DNA of 45,332 nucleotides, from assembly GCA_905182025.1 (NCBI GenBank), contig CAJJAA010000010.1, positions 1 through 45,332 on the forward strand, in the 5' to 3' direction. The position numbers were made by a program, and so were the translations under genes. The notes under the pieces were generated by a model. The model had not been told where the DNA came from, made no database searches, and worked only from the letters and a program-made list of their open reading frames with translations. The DNA comes from an uncultured OM182 clade bacterium. GTDB lineage: Bacteria > Pseudomonadota > Gammaproteobacteria > Pseudomonadales > Azotimanducaceae. This document shows, one piece after another, positions 33,780-42,355 of the stretch (the first letter of the stretch is position 1; every line of letters starts with the position of its first letter).

Positions 33780-34882
33780 TAGGTAATTCGCTTGCCGGTA
33801 TCTGGGTCAAATAGATGGCAGGACCCGGCACGAGCAAACAGCTGATCACCGGCTTTAATGTTTGTCATACCCGCTGTCTTTATTCTCACCGCCTCAGCTG
33901 TTTCATTTAGGGCGCAATGTAATATGGATTCGGCTCCCAAGATTTCAACAGACTTCACCTGACAGGCTAAATTCGCATCCGCTGCGTCACAAAGGCTAAT
34001 ATTTTCCGGACGAATCCCTAGGATTACGTTGATCGATTTAACTGAAGGGTTCAGCAGTGAGGCAGATAAGTCGGCCTCAGGAATAAGTGTTGATAGGGCA
34101 ACCCTCTGCGAACCAGAAAACTCGAGGCTGGCTTCGCTGGTGAATACAGTAGCCTCAAGCAAGTTGATCTGCGGTGTGCCAATGAAGCTGGCGACATGCA
34201 ACGTGGCTGGGTTTTCATAGACGCGTTGAGGTGTATCAATTTGTTCAATTTGGCCTTGATCCAAAATGACCAGACGATCAGCCAGGGTCATCGCTTCGAC
34301 TTGATCGTGAGTGACGTAGAGGCTGGTTACCTTTAGGCGTTGCTGTAAAGCCTTGATCTCCATTCTCATTTCGGTGCGAAGCTTTGCGTCAAGATTGGAT
34401 AAGGGCTCATCGAACAAGAAGACTGCGGGTTCGCGAACGATGGCCCGTCCCATTGCAACGCGTTGACGTTGGCCGCCGGATAATTCTGATGGTCTTCTAT
34501 GCAAAAGGTTTTCGAGCTGAAGTAGTGATGCGGTTTCATTGACACGTTTTGTTATGTCGTCCTTGCTCATACCTTTCAGTTTGAGTGAGTACGCCATGTT
34601 CTTGAAAACACTCATGTGCGGATACAGCGCATAGTTCTGGAACACCATGGCAATATTACGATCCTTTGGCTCGACCTCATTAACTCGCTGATCGTTTATG
34701 TAGATATCGCCGGAGGTTACCGCCTCCAAGCCTGCAATCATTCTCAATAGACTTGATTTGCCACAACCCGATGGACCGACAATTACGATGAATTCGCCTT
34801 CTTGCACATCGATATTGATGTTCGATAGGACCTTGGTTTGGCCGTAATTCTTGGCCGCATTTTCAACTCTTACGGTTGCCAT
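33779..34882 (-). CDS. ugpC: sn-Glycerol-3-phosphate ABC transporter ATP-binding protein
   Basis: The ATPase of the Ugp importer, 367 aa. Walker A is GPSGCGKSS (about 37-45), the ABC signature is LSGGQRQRVAMGR, Walker B is AVFLFDEPLSNLD, and the switch His is in YVTHDQVEAMTLADR. A C-terminal TOBE-type regulatory domain (about 240-367) is present, with LGIRPENI. It belongs to the MalK/UgpC subfamily, and the neighbours identify it as Ugp. Its ATG comes one base after the stop of ugpE, so the four genes form one operon on the minus strand, B-A-E-C. The haemoglobin gene converges on it. Confidence 0.93.
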   Translation of the reverse strand: MATVRVENAAKNYGQTKVLSNINIDVQEGEFIVIVGPSGCGKSSLLRMIAGLEAVTSGDIYINDQRVNEVEPKDRNIAMVFQNYALYPHMSVFKNMAYSLKLKGMSKDDITKRVNETASLLQLENLLHRRPSELSGGQRQRVAMGRAIVREPAVFLFDEPLSNLDAKLRTEMRMEIKALQQRLKVTSLYVTHDQVEAMTLADRLVILDQGQIEQIDTPQRVYENPATLHVASFIGTPQINLLEATVFTSEASLEFSGSQRVALSTLIPEADLSASLLNPSVKSINVILGIRPENISLCDAADANLACQVKSVEILGAESILHCALNETAEAVRIKTAGMTNIKAGDQLFARAGSCHLFDPDTGKRIT

Positions 34883-34883
34883 A

Positions 34884-35732
34884 CTACTTCTCTGCCTCGA
34901 TGAGTCCTGTGACGAAAAGCTTCTGCATTAACAGGACGATAAGTATTGGCGGCAACATTGCCAACAATGCGGTGGTCATAATAATGTGCCATTGCGGGTC
35001 CCCCTCGGCGGTTTCGAGCAGGTTCTTGATGCCCATGACGATGGTGTACATTGATTCATCGGTGGTGATAAGTAGAGGCCATAGGTATTGATTCCAGCCA
35101 AATATAAATAGGATGACAAATAGCGCTGCAATACTCGTACGTGACATGGGTAATAAGATGTCAAAGAAGAAGCGCATCGGGCCAGCGCCATCCATTCGCG
35201 CAGCTTCCAGTAGTTCATCAGGTATTGTCAGGAAAGTTTGTCGAAACAGGAACGTTGCCGTCGCGCTTGCGATAAGAGGAATAGTCAGGCCCCAGTAAGA
35301 GTTCAACATATTCAGGCGTGCGACAACTTCATAGGTGGGCAGGATTCTCACCTCCACCGGCAGCATAAGCGTGATAAAGATCATCCAAAAAAAGAACATA
35401 CGAAAAGGAAAGCGAAAATAGACAATGGCAAAAGCTGAAAGAAGCGAGATTGAAATTTTACCGAGTGCGATCGTCAGCGCCATAACCAATGAATTTAGCA
35501 TCATCAACCCGATCGGTAGATCAAGGGATGAATCTTGAGTGGCAAACAGCGTCGCCTTTAAGTTGACCAGCAATTGATCACTTGGCAATAGTGGAAAAGG
35601 CACCTGTGTAACACGCACCGCGTCATGGGTTGCTGCGACAAAGGTGATCCATACAGGAAAGGCAATAATGGCAACGCCAAGCAATAAAATAGCGTGGGAA
35701 ATCATCGTAGCTAGTGGCCTAGACTCAATCAT
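34884..35732 (-). CDS. ugpE: sn-Glycerol-3-phosphate ABC transporter permease UgpE
   Basis: Inner-membrane permease of 282 aa, one residue longer than E. coli UgpE. About six helices, starting with ISHAILLLGVAIIAFPVWI. The EAA loop that contacts the ATPase is ELLEAARMDGAGPMRFFFDI (about residues 181-200), ending in LLPMSRTSI. It pairs with UgpA. Its ATG overlaps the TGA of ugpA by four bases (ATGA), a sign of translational coupling. The C-terminal half ends in MQKLFVTGLIEAEK, a common ending in this subfamily. Confidence 0.93.
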   Translation of the reverse strand: MIESRPLATMISHAILLLGVAIIAFPVWITFVAATHDAVRVTQVPFPLLPSDQLLVNLKATLFATQDSSLDLPIGLMMLNSLVMALTIALGKISISLLSAFAIVYFRFPFRMFFFWMIFITLMLPVEVRILPTYEVVARLNMLNSYWGLTIPLIASATATFLFRQTFLTIPDELLEAARMDGAGPMRFFFDILLPMSRTSIAALFVILFIFGWNQYLWPLLITTDESMYTIVMGIKNLLETAEGDPQWHIIMTTALLAMLPPILIVLLMQKLFVTGLIEAEK

Positions 35733-36613
35733 TGATAGTCCACCCGCCGCTCGATAAAGCGAAATTGGATGACCGTAATGATCACTACCATTGCCATGAG
35801 TATGGTTGATTGGGCGGCTGAGCTGCCCAAGTCCAGTCCAATAAAACCGTCGTTGTAAGCTTTGTAAACTAAGATCTCAGTCGACTTGGCGGGTCCGCCG
35901 CCGGTAACAACATGAATGATGCCGAAGGTTTCGAAAAACGCATAAACCAGATTAACCACGAGTAAGAAAAAGGTGGTGGGCGTGATCAATGGAAAGATAA
36001 TGCTCCAAAAGCGTCGTGATGGGCTGGCGCCATCGATAGCCGCCGCTTCGATCAGGGACTTAGGGATGGATTGCATAGCGGCGAGGAAAAACAAGAAATT
36101 ATAGCTTATCTGTTTCCAAGTCGCCGCCATGATGACTAATGCCATTGCTTCGCCACCATTGAGCTTGTGATTCCAATCCCAATCGAACTTGTCGAGAAAA
36201 TGTGTAATAACACCCAGTGTTGGGTCGAACATAAAAACCCACAGAGCACCTGCAATTGCTGGGGCGACTGCGTAGGGCCAAATTAACATAGTTCTGTAGG
36301 TGACGGACCCCTTAATGACGTTGTCTGCCATTGCCGCTAAAAGCAGGGCTATACCAAGTGAGAAGCTTGCAACAAAGATAGAAAAGAAGAATGTTCTGCC
36401 GAAAGTGTCATAGTACAGCTCGTCATCAAACAGCATCTCATAGTTCTCAAGGAAGACGAATTCGGTCGATAGTCCAAAGGGGTCTTGGATCAGAAATGAC
36501 TGATATATGGATTGGCCTGCCGGCCAAAGAAAGAACACGATGGTAATGGCAACTTGTGGCAAGACAAGTGCATAGGGTAACCATGAGGGTCCAAAATGGA
36601 CTCGCTTCAGCAT
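35729..36613 (-). CDS. ugpA: sn-Glycerol-3-phosphate ABC transporter permease UgpA
   Basis: Inner-membrane permease of 294 aa (E. coli UgpA has 295). The first helix is LPYALVLPQVAITIVFFLWP, and LIEAAAIDGASPSRRFWSI (about 187-205) is the EAA loop for the ATPase. The segment YRTMLIWPYAVAPAIAGALW and GGGPAKSTEILVY are typical of UgpA-type permeases. The gene starts 4 bases after the ugpB stop and overlaps ugpE by four bases. It acts with UgpE to form the membrane channel of the importer. Confidence 0.93.
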   Translation of the reverse strand: MLKRVHFGPSWLPYALVLPQVAITIVFFLWPAGQSIYQSFLIQDPFGLSTEFVFLENYEMLFDDELYYDTFGRTFFFSIFVASFSLGIALLLAAMADNVIKGSVTYRTMLIWPYAVAPAIAGALWVFMFDPTLGVITHFLDKFDWDWNHKLNGGEAMALVIMAATWKQISYNFLFFLAAMQSIPKSLIEAAAIDGASPSRRFWSIIFPLITPTTFFLLVVNLVYAFFETFGIIHVVTGGGPAKSTEILVYKAYNDGFIGLDLGSSAAQSTILMAMVVIITVIQFRFIERRVDYQ

Positions 36614-36617
36614 GAAC

Positions 36618-37937
36618 TTATCGGCTGTTGGCGCGTTCGAAACGACGTAATAATTTGTTGCCCCGAATCACAGCGTTATCGAGTGCGTCACTGGCAGATT
36701 TTCTGCCACCCCAAACCAGTTCAAGCTCTTCGTTGATAACGGTTCTAATTTGAACCATGTTGCCGAATCGCAAACCTTTGGAATTTATCGTTGGTTTATT
36801 AAGATTGAGCTGCTTGATTGCAATGTCAGCACCCGGGTGTCTGTCATAGAAGCCTTCAGCCCGTGAGACCTGCTCCGCCTCTAGCGTGATTGGGACATAA
36901 CCGGTCGACTGATGCCACCAAGACTGAACGTCAGCGCGTGAAAGATACGTCATAAACTTAGCGACGCCTTTATAAATATCGTCATCATGGCCTTTCATTA
37001 TCCAGAGTGTCGCGCCACCAATGATAGAGTTTTGAGCTGTGTCTGCGACATCCGTATCAAGAGGCAGGAAGGCGCGACCATAGTCGAAGTCTGCCTGGCT
37101 ATCGAGGGCAGCTGTGTTAGCGGATGAACTTATCCACATGCCGCATTCCGCATTGGTAAACATGGGTAGGCTGCTGTCTTCTCGACCACCGTAGACAAAC
37201 TCTCGATCTTTCTGTGACTCCGCAATCGCCTTGATGCGCTTCTTCAGAGGTTGGGTATTGAAGGTAAGTTCGGTGTCGAACCCAGTAAAACCATTTTCTT
37301 TGGTGCCGATTGATTGATTATGCCAGGCGGAATAGTTTTCGATCATGGTCCATGATTGCCAGCCGAAGGTGAACCCACAACTCATGCCACTCTTCCTCAG
37401 TGCCTTTGCTGCCCGGTGCATCTCATCCCATGTCGCCGGAGGCGATGCTATACCGGCTGCCTTGAATGCGTCTTTGTTGTACCAAAGTACGGGTGTGGAC
37501 GAATTGAATGGCATTGAGAGAAGTTGGCCTGTTGGTGTCTGGTAGTACGAGATGACCGCCGGCAGATAGACAGACTTGTCAAATGGCTCATTGGCTGCTG
37601 CCATGACCTCTTCCAAAGGGTAAACAGCGCCTTTTGCCGCCATCATTGTTGCTGTACCCACTTCGAAGACCTGTACGATGTGCGGTTGTTTTCTTGCTCG
37701 AAAAGCTGCGATGGACGCAGTCATCGTATCGGTGTAGTTACCTTTATAACTTGGTTCGACTTCGTATTGATCCTGACTGTCATTAAAGTCGCGCGCTATT
37801 TTGTTGACCCTTTCGCCATTTTCCGCGCCCATCGCATGCCACCAACTAATTTTGGTTTTGGCGTAAGCGGCAGAGATCGGTGCAAGCACAAGCACAAACA
37901 AGAAAAGGATGACGTAGGATTTCAACTGGCTGTTCAT
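36618..37937 (-). CDS. ugpB: sn-Glycerol-3-phosphate-binding periplasmic protein UgpB
   Basis: Binds glycerol 3-phosphate or glycerophosphodiesters in the periplasm and delivers it to UgpAE. From ATG 37937 it has 439 aa (E. coli 438) with a signal peptide SYVILFLFVLVLAPISAAYA cleaved before KTKISWWHAMG. SYKGNYTDTMTASIAAFRAR and VFEVGTATMMAAKGAVYP are characteristic UgpB sequences. ATG 37949 is also in frame, but only the 37937 start has a GAGA about 6 bases upstream. First gene of ugpBAEC. No ugpQ phosphodiesterase follows. In E. coli the operon is induced by phosphate starvation; I could not find a clear Pho box in the 110 bases upstream. Confidence 0.94.
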   Translation of the reverse strand: MNSQLKSYVILFLFVLVLAPISAAYAKTKISWWHAMGAENGERVNKIARDFNDSQDQYEVEPSYKGNYTDTMTASIAAFRARKQPHIVQVFEVGTATMMAAKGAVYPLEEVMAAANEPFDKSVYLPAVISYYQTPTGQLLSMPFNSSTPVLWYNKDAFKAAGIASPPATWDEMHRAAKALRKSGMSCGFTFGWQSWTMIENYSAWHNQSIGTKENGFTGFDTELTFNTQPLKKRIKAIAESQKDREFVYGGREDSSLPMFTNAECGMWISSSANTAALDSQADFDYGRAFLPLDTDVADTAQNSIIGGATLWIMKGHDDDIYKGVAKFMTYLSRADVQSWWHQSTGYVPITLEAEQVSRAEGFYDRHPGADIAIKQLNLNKPTINSKGLRFGNMVQIRTVINEELELVWGGRKSASDALDNAVIRGNKLLRRFERANSR

Positions 37938-38047
37938 GTCGGGTCTCATCGTTAAAAAACAAGGAATAATGTTCGGGTGTTTCTTGAAATCAATTTTAAG
38001 TTAACGGCATATCGAAGCGTATTAAGCTCGGTGTGCTGCTTAGGTGG

Positions 38048-38601
38048 TCAATTTTTACCTAGCATTCGACGCAAGGTACCATCTTTATCCATCAAATGGT
38101 GTTTAAGCGCTCCGGCAATGTGCAATGTAATTGCCAATATAAATACAATCCCTAAGATTTCATCGGTCTCGTGTGCTACCCCAGCTATTGCCTCGTTGAA
38201 AGGACTAACGTGAGTCGGGTCTTGTGAGTCTGGGTTGTGAGGATACACTTCGAGTCTGAGCATCGCCAAGCCCTGCCCGCCAAGCCCTGACATGATCATA
38301 CCTGAGATTGGAAAGATGAGGGTGCCAATCAGCAGTGTCAATGCACGATGACAGCAAGATTATGCTCCCATTTTTCATGGTCCGCGGCGGTGGCAGGCAA
38401 GCCATTCATTAACCGCCGGACAGCTCTGCCAAGAATAATGACAAAGCTGCGCATGCCGATCGACTTGTGTATCGGATATAGATCGTAGGCCTCGAGCTCT
38501 TCCCTATCGATGCCAACAGCCAATAGAGAAACAATGATGGGCCCAACGAGCCAGTTAAGATCGGCGGTGGTGCGGGAAAACTTCTCTTTCGTATCTCTCA
38601 T
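38048..38601 (-). pseudogene. Frameshifted cytochrome b561
   Basis: Two minus-strand frames join into one cytochrome b561 of about 180 aa. The first (38601-38338) has EKFSRTTADLNWLVGPIIVS, DLYPIHKSIGM and ends EHNLAVIVH followed by TGA. The second (from TTG 38341) has TLLIGTLIFPISGM and later ITLHIAGALKHHLMDKDG and RRML, the usual C-terminus. The frames overlap as CATTGACA; adding one T restores HLTLL. In addition the first haem-ligand His of helix 1 (L-H-W-L) is Asn (AAC). Cytochromes b561 carry electrons in the inner membrane. Two independent lesions argue for a pseudogene rather than a read error; a split two-subunit gene with TTGA coupling is less likely. Confidence 0.8.
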
Positions 38602-38748
38602 ATTGCATGCTAGCGCCGTTCAATTTTAGTCAGCATACGTTGTCTCAATGAGAGCAAGCTTGGTTGGCATCGGAGCGGTTAAAAGCTAACGCTTTTGATT
38701 CTACCTTTTCTAACATATTATGAAAGTTGCCCATGGGAATGAACATAT

Positions 38749-39966
38749 ATGGATGACAATCGACGTTACTACAGTTTGGATGCGTTGCGCGGCAGCATGA
38801 TGATGTTGGGGATTGTGTTGCACGGATCTCAATGGTACATCTCTGAGCCTCCCGGCGGTTTACCTGTGCCAACAGATCCTTCTACCGCTTATGTGTTTGA
38901 TGTCATCGTACATTTCATCCACAGTTTTCGAATGCCGCTGTTTTTTGTTCTAGCCGGTTTCTTCACATCTCTACTGGTACAAAAGCGCGGGCTACGAGGA
39001 ACCTATGCTAATCGTGGCAGTAGAATACTCTCTCCCTTGCTGGTCAGTTGTTTAACAATATTGCCTTTAACGATGCTGGCGATGATTGCCTTTATGGGCA
39101 GCGCCAAATTCAATACGTTTCAAGTGCTGCCGAGTATGGAGCAGATCAATATTCTCAAGGCAGAAATATCGGCTGCGGGTATGCCCGTTGATCAACCCTC
39201 GCTTGGACACCTGTGGTTTCTGTACTACCTGCTTTATTTTTATCTACTCATTCCACTTTGCATGGGGCTCGTTTGGCTACTTAAAAAGGCGGATGCTGAT
39301 GTCGGCAAGGTTATTGCGTCGCCGCTGTTATACATTCCATTGGTAATGTACAGCGCCGCAACGCTTTGGGCATTTAGGGGTGGCGTGTTGTTCGAGGGTT
39401 TCTTATTCGTCAAACCTCACTTACCTGCGTTGTTGTACTACGGCTCCTTTTTCGTATTCGGTTATGTATTTCATAACTTTCGGCAAATACTGGTCACCTT
39501 TAATCATTCTCTTAATGGGTTTCTTGGTATCTCTGTCATTCTCCTGCCGCTGGCAATTATGGCGACAGCAAATGAGTTCGCAATGGCAGATGTCGATCCG
39601 CAAACCCATGCAGTGGCGGTGGCGCTCAATGCCTGTTTAACCTGGTCACTTATCTATCTTTTTATGGGTCTGTTTCTGCGTTTTCTTGACTATAAATCGC
39701 CATGGATACTGTATATCTCAAACTCGTCCTATTGGGTGTATCTGATACATATGCCTATTGTGACGATGATTGCATGGCTGTTGCTGCCGTTTGATTTACC
39801 TGCGTTGATCAAGTTTCCAATTGTCGTGCTAAGCACAACCCTTATTTGTTTCAGCTCTTATCATTATTGGATTCAAGACTCCTGGGTTAGTCAGTTGTTG
39901 AATGGAGTTCGCTTTAATCATGCTTGGCCCTGGCAGGAAAATGCTGCCAGTAACGTTGCCAAATAA
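38749..39966 (+). CDS. Acyltransferase 3 / OpgC-like membrane protein
   Basis: A 405-aa inner-membrane protein with about ten helices. It starts YYSLDALRGSMMMLGIVLHG, with the Arg and His of acyltransferase-3 proteins, then FIHSFRMPLFFVLAGFFTSL and LVQKRGLRGTYANRGSRIL, close to the glucan-succinyl transferase OpgC and related proteins. It would acylate a periplasmic glycan or lipid using a cytoplasmic donor. ATG 38749 follows a 150-base gap from the divergent b561 gene and has GGGAA about 10 bases upstream. No glucan-synthesis genes are nearby, so the acceptor is unknown. Confidence 0.87.
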   Translation: MDDNRRYYSLDALRGSMMMLGIVLHGSQWYISEPPGGLPVPTDPSTAYVFDVIVHFIHSFRMPLFFVLAGFFTSLLVQKRGLRGTYANRGSRILSPLLVSCLTILPLTMLAMIAFMGSAKFNTFQVLPSMEQINILKAEISAAGMPVDQPSLGHLWFLYYLLYFYLLIPLCMGLVWLLKKADADVGKVIASPLLYIPLVMYSAATLWAFRGGVLFEGFLFVKPHLPALLYYGSFFVFGYVFHNFRQILVTFNHSLNGFLGISVILLPLAIMATANEFAMADVDPQTHAVAVALNACLTWSLIYLFMGLFLRFLDYKSPWILYISNSSYWVYLIHMPIVTMIAWLLLPFDLPALIKFPIVVLSTTLICFSSYHYWIQDSWVSQLLNGVRFNHAWPWQENAASNVAK

Positions 39967-40049
39967 ATAACGTTAATGTTTCAGGCAGGGGTTCATGTTT
40001 TGTTGAAGACGCACGCTGCTCGCGACGTCTTCAGTCTTAACGGTAGACC

Positions 40050-41471
40050 CTAGCTTTTGCTCGCAAGCTTCTCGGTACGTTCTTTGTGTCCCTGCCGACT
40101 GATCGTGTAGAACGTGATGCAGAAAAGTGCTGTGGCATAGAAAGCCATCAACGTCGGGCCATAGACAACACCCAGATCAAATAAGACTTCTTCAGGAACC
40201 TCTCCCGGGGAGGCGCCTTGCGGGAAGTCGATTAGCGTTAGAACGATACCGGCGATAAACGTGCCGACGCCAGAAGTTGCTTTACTTGCGAAGGTACGCG
40301 AAGCGAAAAATAGTCCCTCTTCCCGTCTGCCCGTTCTTTCTTGGCTATGCTCGACCACATCGGCAAGCATTGACGATTGAATGATACCGAAGATGATGAT
40401 CATGGTGACGTCAATAATGATATGCGCGCACATAAACGGGTACAGCAACGGACTGTCGTTGCTGGGCCAAAAATCCATCAGCCTTAGGATGATGGGTGAA
40501 GCGCTCCAGAAAATCAGCACGGAGTAGACGCGAATCGCAGCTTCTCGCTTGTCCCATCGACGCGTGATGAGGGGTGTTAGAATATTGGCGGCGGCGGGTG
40601 CGAGGAATAGGCCGCCGGTCATCGCTGCGACCTGTGTAGGTGTAAACTCCCAGAAATAAGTATTGATGTAGGCATTGAAGTTTGTGCTTATGCCCGCGCC
40701 GATCGCGGCGAACAGTCCCGCCAGAAACAAGACCAGAAAGTTGCGGTTGGATAGTGTTTCTTTCAGTTCTGAAAAGATTGAGGTGATCGTCTTGTTGGTT
40801 TTTATAGCGGCTTTCGGCAAGGACGGTATGTACTTATGCAATGAAGCTGATGAAATGATGATTGATAAAAAGATGACAACCGAGCCCGTTATGGAATAGC
40901 CAATATAGCCGCTAGGCTCGACGATACCGAGTTCTGTACGATTGAAAAAATAACCCCAGCCCAGCACGGCCATGACCAAGCCGCCGTACCAGCCAAACAT
41001 ATAGCGATAGCCAAGCAGTCTTGTTCGTTCGTCGTAGTCGTCGGTCAGTTCCGCAACAATACTTGTGCTTGGAATTTCGTAAAGTGTAATAAAGAATCTA
41101 ACCAGTATCGCGGTACAGGTCAGATAGGCGAACAATTCAATTTGTTCAAGGTCTTGCCATATCGGGTTCCACAAAAAATAATAACTGATGGCGACAGGCA
41201 CAGCAGAAAAATACATAAACGGATGGCGGCGGCCCCATCGAGAATGGGTGTTGTCGGACCAATAGCCAACCAAGGGATCTGATATTGCGTCAAAAATTAA
41301 CGCAACCATAATGGCTAAACCAGCAAGATATCCTTCCAGCCCCAGCACCTGGTTGTAGAAGATCATCAGGAAGAACGAAAAGCCATTATCTTTGACGCCG
41401 TAGGCTGCCGATCCAAAACCATACATCCAACGAATGCGGGGCGTGATGTTTAACGGAGTTCTCTCTTGCAT
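40050..41471 (-). CDS. MFS transporter of the GPH symporter type
   Basis: Third GPH carrier in the window. From ATG 41471 it has 473 aa and about 12 helices. Landmarks: GFGSAAYGVKDNGFSFFLM, FDAISDPLVGYWSDNT, SRWGRRHPFMYFSAVPV, and late SMLADVVEHSQERTGRREEG. The frame is open upstream to a TTG at 41540, but those residues are not part of the usual N-terminus and lack a ribosome-binding site. A perfect 8-bp dyad lies about 105 bases upstream. It is close in pattern to the carrier at 16250, less so to that at 25838. Substrate unknown. Confidence 0.88.
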   Translation of the reverse strand: MQERTPLNITPRIRWMYGFGSAAYGVKDNGFSFFLMIFYNQVLGLEGYLAGLAIMVALIFDAISDPLVGYWSDNTHSRWGRRHPFMYFSAVPVAISYYFLWNPIWQDLEQIELFAYLTCTAILVRFFITLYEIPSTSIVAELTDDYDERTRLLGYRYMFGWYGGLVMAVLGWGYFFNRTELGIVEPSGYIGYSITGSVVIFLSIIISSASLHKYIPSLPKAAIKTNKTITSIFSELKETLSNRNFLVLFLAGLFAAIGAGISTNFNAYINTYFWEFTPTQVAAMTGGLFLAPAAANILTPLITRRWDKREAAIRVYSVLIFWSASPIILRLMDFWPSNDSPLLYPFMCAHIIIDVTMIIIFGIIQSSMLADVVEHSQERTGRREEGLFFASRTFASKATSGVGTFIAGIVLTLIDFPQGASPGEVPEEVLFDLGVVYGPTLMAFYATALFCITFYTISRQGHKERTEKLASKS

Positions 41472-41575
41472 GGTGATATACCGCAATTGTCTTTCAAAAA
41501 TCTTTAGGCAAAGTAACGCCGATCCGAAAGATACTAGCAAGGCTTTGCTGAAAGAGATAATTGATATGCGGTGTT

Positions 41576-41594
41576 AATCATGCTCAGCATGATT
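41576..41594. promoter_or_regulatory. Perfect 19-base dyad upstream of the GPH transporter gene
   Basis: AATCATGC-TCA-GCATGATT, a perfect 8+3+8 inverted repeat between the VOC gene stop (41675) and the GPH start (41471), both on the minus strand. No T-tract follows in that direction, so an operator of TetR- or GntR-like size is more likely than a terminator. Confidence 0.45.
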
Positions 41595-41674
41595 TGTGAA
41601 TGGCGCCCATGGTTGGCAAACCCAGCGAATCAGAAGCTTGCCTGCTGATCAAATCAACGGACATAGCTTGAAAG

Positions 41675-42355
41675 CTAAACCTTGACGGGAGGATCGCTCG
41701 GTACAGAGTTTAAAACTTCTTCATCAGTCCGGCTGAGAATAAAGGGGTAAATTTCTGCTGGATAATTCATATGGGGTCCGGGCGCATCAACGCCGGGTTG
41801 AGCGACATTGCCGGATTCGTCAGTGTAGGCCGTAGGTGCTTTATAGGCGGATAATTCATCGTCAGTAATGCCAAGCAGTGCGACCACTTCAGGATCGACC
41901 CAAGCTTCGTTATTGATTGGCTCCCTTGAATAAGACAATTCCAATGTCATGTTCTCCAGACCCGCAAAGTAGATTGATTTACACATGCCGTGTTCAATTG
42001 GACCCATGACCGGTACACCTTGAGATCTTAGGCGATCACGCATAGCGTAAATCTCCTTGTCATTCTTCACCTTCAATGCCAGATGTTGCATGGTGCCAGG
42101 TGCGCTATTTGAGCCGGCGTTACCCGAGTGTGTTTCACCCAGAGTTGTCTTCACATGCTTAATGTCCGGGTTGTGGACGAAAGCGATTGAACTCTCATCA
42201 TTGAGTCGCAGGAACGCATGAAAGGTATTCTCAACACCATGCATCCAGTACAAGGCCTGCAGTTCCATACCCAGTTTTTCGGTGAAGTACTCGATTTGAG
42301 CTTTCATATCAGCGGTGCAAATAGCGAGGTGGTGCAAACCTTCTACTTTGTTCAT
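41675..42355 (-). CDS. VOC (glyoxalase/extradiol dioxygenase) family protein
   Basis: A 226-aa protein with a vicinal-oxygen-chelate domain in residues 1-145 and an extra C-terminal part. GLHHLAICTADMKAQIEYF (6-24) starts the first module with the metal His, TMQHLALKVKND (about 88-99) the second, and ENMTLELSY ends it with the metal Glu. The C-terminal tail (about 150-226) is acidic and Pro-rich and is not part of the standard fold; it could cover the active site. ATG 42355 has AGGAAAAG about 5 bases upstream. An FNR-like palindrome lies 95 bases upstream. Substrate unknown; catechol-type ring cleavage or an isomerase are both possible. Confidence 0.87.
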   Translation of the reverse strand: MNKVEGLHHLAICTADMKAQIEYFTEKLGMELQALYWMHGVENTFHAFLRLNDESSIAFVHNPDIKHVKTTLGETHSGNAGSNSAPGTMQHLALKVKNDKEIYAMRDRLRSQGVPVMGPIEHGMCKSIYFAGLENMTLELSYSREPINNEAWVDPEVVALLGITDDELSAYKAPTAYTDESGNVAQPGVDAPGPHMNYPAEIYPFILSRTDEEVLNSVPSDPPVKV

